DNA of 64,000 nt from Alligator mississippiensis (taxonomy: Eukaryota; Chordata; Crocodylia; Alligatoridae). Under the pieces are notes generated by a model. It saw only the letters and a program-made list of their open reading frames with translations, was not told where the DNA came from and made no database searches. The stretch is from assembly GCF_030867095.1 (NCBI RefSeq), contig NC_081827.1, forward strand, positions 49,640,501-49,704,500, in the 5' to 3' direction. A program made the position numbers and the translations under genes. Below are positions 59,650 through 64,000 of the stretch, one piece after another (positions within the stretch are counted from its first letter, which is position 1; each line of letters starts with the position of its first letter).

Positions 59650-60978
59650 ATGTTGAGGAAAATGTCTTTGTTTAGGAAAAAAACCCCTAAGGTTGGAGCA
59701 GGAGGCCAAGAAGATAAGTGGGTACGGAGGGAGGAAATTTCCCCTCTCCATAGGGAGATTCTGAAGGGTGGACCCAGCCCATGGAGGGAGGATGCGTGCA
59801 CCCCAGGCTTTTCCATAGGGGACATCGAATCCCAATTTGAAAGATTTTGCCTTTGTGAAAAACCCTCGGTTCAAAGGCAACACAGTGCCTTGGTCTGGCT
59901 GCTATGGCATGCTGTAAAAACAGCAGTTGAGGAAAAAGCTCAGCGAGCCTCTGAAATTGAGGAAAAGAAGGAGCTAATCCAAATTCTAAAAGATAGATGT
60001 ATTCAATTGGAAACCAGTAATCAGACTCTAAAGGGGTTGTCTCGGAACTTGGAAAATGAAAATGAGCAATTGAGAAAAATAAATCAAGACAATGCCCAAC
60101 AATTGGAATTATTGGACCAAGAAAAGGCTAGCCGAGAAGCCTTGCAAAAATTGGTAAAAACAATGGCTAAAGACCAAGCCGAGAAGGGAGCCAAGGCTAA
60201 CTATGGCCCCTGTCTAAATACCATTAACGGTTTGAAAAAGGAACTCCAGGAGCACAGCCTGCAAGTAGCAGCTGTCATCCAGGGAGACCAAGCCAGGGAT
60301 CCAGACACCCCCTTCAATCCGGGAGAGATTTGGGGTGGGGAGATGTGGGGAGATCCAGAGGATGCAGGGGAGCCCTCTCCTGAAGACCCCAAGTCAGATC
60401 AGGAAAGGACCCTGGTGCCTGAGGTGAGCGCAATCACGCGGACCTCAGTCACTAGGGATGCTCAGGGAAAACCCACAGAAACCACACAGGTAATGGTCCC
60501 CCTCAGTGGAGCTGATCTAGCAGCCCTGGGCAAGACCCTGGGATCTGCTAACGTTAGGAATTTGGGACAGTGGTTGCAGAAATTCCTGAATGTAGTGGAG
60601 TGTGAAACTCTGAGTGTCCGGGAATGGCACCGCCTACTAAGGGCTTGCGCCACCCCAGAGATTCAGGCAGCTATGGATAAGGAGGACAGCTTTGGGGGAG
60701 ACAATATTCTCTGGAGCATAGTGGGTTTGGGGATCAGTTTGAGGAGAAAGACATTTAAGGGACAGTTTGGGGCTAGCCACCAGACACCTGGGGAACCTGT
60801 TAGGGACTATGTGATCCGGTGTGTTATGTTGGGATTGCTGTCAGGGACGGTTCTGCCCCTAGACAAGGAGAACAAATGGACATCAGACATAAGAAGTATA
60901 GATTACCCTCCTGGGTTTTGGAAGGAGGTACAGGAGGGCATGCATCAGCCCATAATTGGACTGATGGGGCCGCTCTGA
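59650..60978 (+). CDS. Gag-like protein of the endogenous retrovirus
   Basis: An open frame of 442 codons beginning with ATG; a second in-frame ATG lies four codons later. The first 90 residues are basic then mixed and do not start Met-Gly, so no myristoylation signal is visible. Residues about 92-175 form a long charged coiled coil, rich in E, K, L and Q with heptad spacing. An acidic, proline-rich segment follows (about 215-260), then a capsid-like helical region with LGQWLQKFLNVVE and SVREWHRLLRACATPE. At residues 378-390 QTPGEPVRDYVIR matches the retroviral major homology region Q-x3-E-x7-R exactly. The frame stops at a TGA about 53 residues later and stays open for about 44 further codons, so capsid sequence is probably cut short. 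No CCHC zinc knuckle is seen. Gag builds the particle shell; whether this copy is expressed is unknown. Confidence 0.75.
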   Translation: MLRKMSLFRKKTPKVGAGGQEDKWVRREEISPLHREILKGGPSPWREDACTPGFSIGDIESQFERFCLCEKPSVQRQHSALVWLLWHAVKTAVEEKAQRASEIEEKKELIQILKDRCIQLETSNQTLKGLSRNLENENEQLRKINQDNAQQLELLDQEKASREALQKLVKTMAKDQAEKGAKANYGPCLNTINGLKKELQEHSLQVAAVIQGDQARDPDTPFNPGEIWGGEMWGDPEDAGEPSPEDPKSDQERTLVPEVSAITRTSVTRDAQGKPTETTQVMVPLSGADLAALGKTLGSANVRNLGQWLQKFLNVVECETLSVREWHRLLRACATPEIQAAMDKEDSFGGDNILWSIVGLGISLRRKTFKGQFGASHQTPGEPVRDYVIRCVMLGLLSGTVLPLDKENKWTSDIRSIDYPPGFWKEVQEGMHQPIIGLMGPL

Positions 60979-61700
60979 GAGACTGGGAGGTATGTGCTGG
61001 GAGAAGTCCTAGCCCGGGCTCAGGATGCAGAGAGGTTAATTGGATGTCAAGGGGGGGCGATTGCAGCCACCCAGTTCAGAGTAAAGCTTGATGAATTATA
61101 TGGTTACCTATTCTAATCAAAGTGCCTACCCCAAAACTGATAGGGGGGTTGGGGGTCCAAATTATTGCCCCAGCCCACACTGGGTTAACCCAAGGGTATC
61201 AAAGGAAAGAGAGGGGGAAAATGGGATTCGGTCAGCAGTTTGGAAGTTTTTAATGCAGGATGGGGAACCGAAAGGGAGATGGCATGGAAAGCCTCTAGCC
61301 GAGCTGCTTATCAGAATGGCAGAGCTGACTAGGGAGGGAGCAGCACCTCCCCTTTCTAACAGGGTAGCAGCCTCAGCCCCGGTCTCCGAGGAGCACTGAC
61401 GGAGCCCCCGTAATGAGACCCCTGAGCAAAGCCCTGGCTCATGGGAGAAATTGGGGACCCTCAATTGGGATCCAGGAGGGAGACCCCGAATACCTGTTAT
61501 GGTGGGAACTCAAGGGCACACCAGTGCACTCCTGAACACCAGAGCTGCACTAAATGTATTCGGGAGGAAATGGGACCTAAATCAGGAAAATGGGTACGTG
61601 TCCCAAGAAACTGTTTAAGGGGGCAGAACAGATCTAACCCTGGATCTAGCCTTGTTAACAGGATTCCTTGTGTCATGAGCAGAGCATCCCAGTGACCCAG
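60979..61700 (+). pseudogene. Gag end and possible protease relic
   Basis: After the Gag-frame TGA, the same frame is open to a TAA at about 61114, then degenerates. Further on, a frame near 61495-61560 encodes VMVGTQGHTSALLNTRAALN. Its hydrophobic-N-T-R-A pattern sits where a retroviral aspartic protease would have the D-T/S-G-A active site, but the catalytic Asp and Gly are not those residues here. If it is a protease relic it is inactive. The identification is tentative. Confidence 0.35.
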
Positions 61701-62160
61701 CTTGGAGGAAAAAAAAAAAAGTGAGCCACCAACCACCTGACCCTCGAGGAACAGCGTAACCAATCTCTTAATCCTGCCGGCCACCCTTCTTGGCTAGCAG
61801 GAAGGAACGGCTCTGAGCCGTTGGAAAATATGCATCGGATGGACTGATCAGTGCCCACCTCGATGTTGAGGCAGGAAAAGGCCAGAAAAATCCTCAACTT
61901 AGGATGGCCACCATCCTGTAGGTTATTGCTCCACTTTTTCAGTATAAAAGAAAAGCACCCCCAAGAATGGAAAATGCTGTGTGCACTGCCACTGCACATG
62001 TCAGCATTGCACTTTGTAAATATGAATAATCAGCCACTGCAAGGAGTTTTCCTTGGCAGGTTTGTGTGTGTTTGTTTTCTTTTGCAGAAGTCACAGTGTA
62101 GTCAAAGGTGACCGACAAACCGTGAGGCCTCATTACCACCAGCAGCATCTTCCTCATCAC
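61701..62160 (+). other. ERV internal region without recognised coding
   Basis: An A run at about 61710-61721 is followed by sequence with short open frames and no pol motif. It marks the place where the pol gene would be expected, so most of pol is deleted. Confidence 0.5.
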
Positions 62161-62164
62161 AGCC

Positions 62165-62278
62165 ATGGCAAAAATTGTCTTGTCTGTTTGTGTTGTCTTG
62201 TTATATGTTTTGTGTTTGTTTGTTTGGTTTGTTTTAGGTTGTCACAGTTTAAATACATATGATATCATAAAGATATAA
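62165..62278 (+). pseudogene. Possible Env leader relic
   Basis: An ATG begins a 37-codon frame with a lysine near the start, a hydrophobic core of about 20 residues (ILVSV-like, rich in V, L, F, C) and a short polar end, then stops. A signal peptide is expected at the start of env, which would lie here, before the 3' LTR. Directly after, in another frame (about 62292-62420), is a segment with NTSSKNWTCLWIPDQNTS, which has three N-glycosylation sequons and a Trp-Thr-Cys motif. Caution: the core is encoded by GTTT-rich simple sequence, which yields hydrophobic residues by chance. Non-functional in any case. Confidence 0.35.
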
Positions 62279-62713
62279 TAAGGGTAATTGGTAATACCTC
62301 ATCTAAAAATTGGACTTGTCTGTGGATCCCAGACCAGAACACTTCCATCCGCTTGGACTGGAAAGTTGTTCTGATATTTGAAACAAGGGCAGCAATTCTC
62401 AAAAGGTTTTATATTCCACTTGGTTAGCAAAAGGATATTTATTAAGGGTCATGTGTACTTTTTTTGGGGGGGGGGGGTTGTTTTGTTTTTGTTTTTTCTC
62501 TGTACTTCTCTTAAGGATTTAAATGCTATTTAGAATATCGTTATGTTATTTTATCTTCTGCCCCCCCAAGGCTTTTCTCTGTCAATATCTTTTAACTGCC
62601 TAAGTTTTGTTTTAACTTCAAACCAGCTGAAGATGACACACCTCCTGTCTATATAGTTGAACAATGGTGTTCAAACAATATAGTGACATCACCCTTGTGT
62701 AAGGCTGATGTCA

Positions 62714-62726
62714 AGGGGGGGAATAA
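62714..62726 (+). promoter_or_regulatory. Polypurine tract
   Basis: AAGGGGGGGAATAA lies immediately 5' of the 3' LTR, the position from which plus-strand synthesis is primed in retroviruses. Confidence 0.7.
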
Positions 62727-63778
62727 TGTAGCAGAAAGCCCCCTTTCTCTCTTGCCTGCATTTGCTCTCCCTTCTTTGGATATGTTTCTCTTTTTCTACC
62801 TTTTCTTCCTTCCTCTCTCTTTCACTTTAAGGTAAGGAATTGTGTTTTAAAATTTGTATGTGTGCATTTTGTATCTCCACTTGTATTTTGGTATTTTTAT
62901 CTATTTGTGTGCCATGGCATTTGTAGCTTATATTTTATACTCCTCACCTTTCAACTGAATGTATTTAGTTTCATAAGTAAATTATACACTGTAACAATGT
63001 TAACAAGGGCAGGAATCAAACTGCCCTTCCCTGTATCAGGCTGGCCTCTGAAAGAGCGAGTGAATCAGTGATTGAATGTGTAACATGGAAGCAGGCAGCA
63101 ATTATCACCTGGAAGCTGCAGATCAACCAACGGAAGAACTCAATAGAAGACAATGTAGCAACTGGGAAATCTCTAAATGTCACTGATCAAGGGCTAGAAG
63201 CCCTGGCCTGAGTTAATCAGTGCCAGAGACTAACTTTTGGGCTGAATATCTCCAGATCGACTACTCCCAGAGCCCTATTCTAAATTCATCAATGGACTCC
63301 CAAACCTGCACGTACATGCGGACGATCCCTGGGGCTGACAGATGCTGTCCAGTAGCCACCGAGGGGGGGGGGGGGGAGGAAGTCCCATGAGGGTCAATGA
63401 CCCCTGGATTGGGGAAACCTGAAAACTGGGGAGTCACCAAAGTCTGCCAGGGACAGATAAAAGGCAGTGAAAAGTGACCCTCAGTGCTGCCCTCTTGATC
63501 TCGATCTCCAACTCGACCAGACCTGTCCAGCCAGAAGGACCAGCCGGCGACCCCCTTCTGGAGGATGATACCACGCTGAAAGAAGCCTCGACTGGCCATC
63601 GACAGCAGACTCCAGTGCTTATAGGATAGGTATACCTGACTCTGTAGCCTGCTACTGTGTGTATGTATGTGTGTGCATGTGTGTGTGGGGACCACCCCAA
63701 GGTTTATGATTACAGTGTTTCAATCTGCCTAATAAACTAGAATTGTAAGGATCCCGAGTTGGACATTTGTAGCCAACA
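62727..63778 (+). repeat. 3' LTR of the endogenous retrovirus
   Basis: 1052 bp with the same order of elements as the 5' LTR: TGTAGCAGAAAG start, TATA-like GATAAAAGG (near 63457-63465), shortened TG tract, AATAAA at 63731-63736 and AGCCAACA end. A G tract at 63365-63377 is longer than in the 5' copy. Confidence 0.9.
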
Positions 63779-64000
63779 AGTTTCCCCAGAATTATTTCTT
63801 TTTCACTATCTGGAACAATTTAAAAACTATTTCTCATTCTGCGATATATTTAACATTCTATAAAAGAGGGAGGTTATGATTTACTGTAATTTACTGAAAT
63901 AATTGTATTGCTCACCATTAATCATAATAGACGGCATAACATTCAGTTTTTATTATTCTTCCACACATGCTCTCCACTTATTAAGCAGTTTCTAAACATA
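63779..64000. other. TES intron to the right of the provirus
   Basis: AT-rich, with the AGTT target duplication at 63779-63782. No exon recognised. Confidence 0.6.

Larger units (their letters stand above)
58322..63778 (+). mobile_element. Endogenous retrovirus, internally deleted, class I-like
   Basis: A complete insertion with two LTRs (58322-59384 and 62727-63778), TG...CA ends, and a 4-bp target duplication AGTT (58318-58321 and 63779-63782). Four base pairs is usual for gammaretrovirus-like (class I) elements. A polypurine tract lies at about 62714-62726. The internal region is only about 3.34 kb. It has a Gag-like frame and weak protease and Env-leader relics, but no reverse transcriptase, RNase H or integrase motif in any frame. 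It lies on the strand opposite to TES, the orientation usually tolerated in introns. It cannot replicate by itself. Confidence 0.88.
57239..64000 (-). other. TES: TES intron upstream of exon 3 (partial)
   Basis: Continues to the right edge. I looked for the preceding testin exon, which encodes a Cys-rich motif and ends just before the split codon, and did not find it in 57239-58321 or 63779-64000. It should lie beyond the window. The intron is occupied by an antisense endogenous retrovirus at 58322-63778. Confidence 0.75.

Noticed and set aside
1-64000. CRISPR arrays, bacterial operons or defence systems
   Set aside because: No regularly spaced repeats, ribosome binding sites or prokaryotic genes; the sequence is clearly vertebrate.

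Overview
This window looks like nuclear DNA from a reptile-like amniote, most likely a crocodilian. The evidence is one split vertebrate gene with GT-AG introns, several CR1 LINE 3' ends, old MIR and other tRNA-derived SINEs, and many GC-rich non-autonomous hAT-type DNA transposons. There are no bacterial features such as operons or ribosome binding sites. The species call is inference from repeat content.

The only host protein gene I can support is TES (testin), on the minus strand. Five coding exons lie between 57238 and 49057. They correspond to exons 3-7 of the usual seven-exon gene and encode about 381 residues: the end of the N-terminal Cys-rich region, the PET domain, a linker and three LIM domains. 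All visible splice sites are canonical and I see no lesion. The 3' UTR probably runs to about 47.81 kb. The first two coding exons are not visible and should lie to the right of the window. In amniotes the TES 3' end faces CAV2/CAV1 across a long gene-poor interval, which fits the absence of other host exons in positions 1-47800.

Left region (1-47.8 kb): gene-poor DNA full of mobile-element fossils. These include a putative solo LTR (4.3 kb), MIR copies (6.2, 16.6 and 32.7 kb), a hAT-type element with perfect 8-bp target duplications (7.1-8.0 kb), and two oppositely oriented copies of one non-LTR retrotransposon (9.5-11.2 and 13.9-15.5 kb). There is also a long CR1 copy (22.65-23.98 kb) with smaller CR1 tails elsewhere. 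Many GC-rich terminal-inverted-repeat elements are present; three share the end TAGGGCTGTGC, and two of those three have intact 8-bp target duplications.

Right region (57.3-64 kb): the TES intron upstream of exon 3 carries an endogenous retrovirus at 58322-63778 on the plus strand, antisense to TES. It has paired LTRs of about 1.05 kb, a 4-bp AGTT target duplication, a 442-codon Gag-like frame with a coiled coil and a capsid major homology region, a possible protease relic and a possible Env leader relic, but no recognisable pol. This is the most interesting object here. I see no sign of a wholly new biological system; the novelty is at the level of repeat families.
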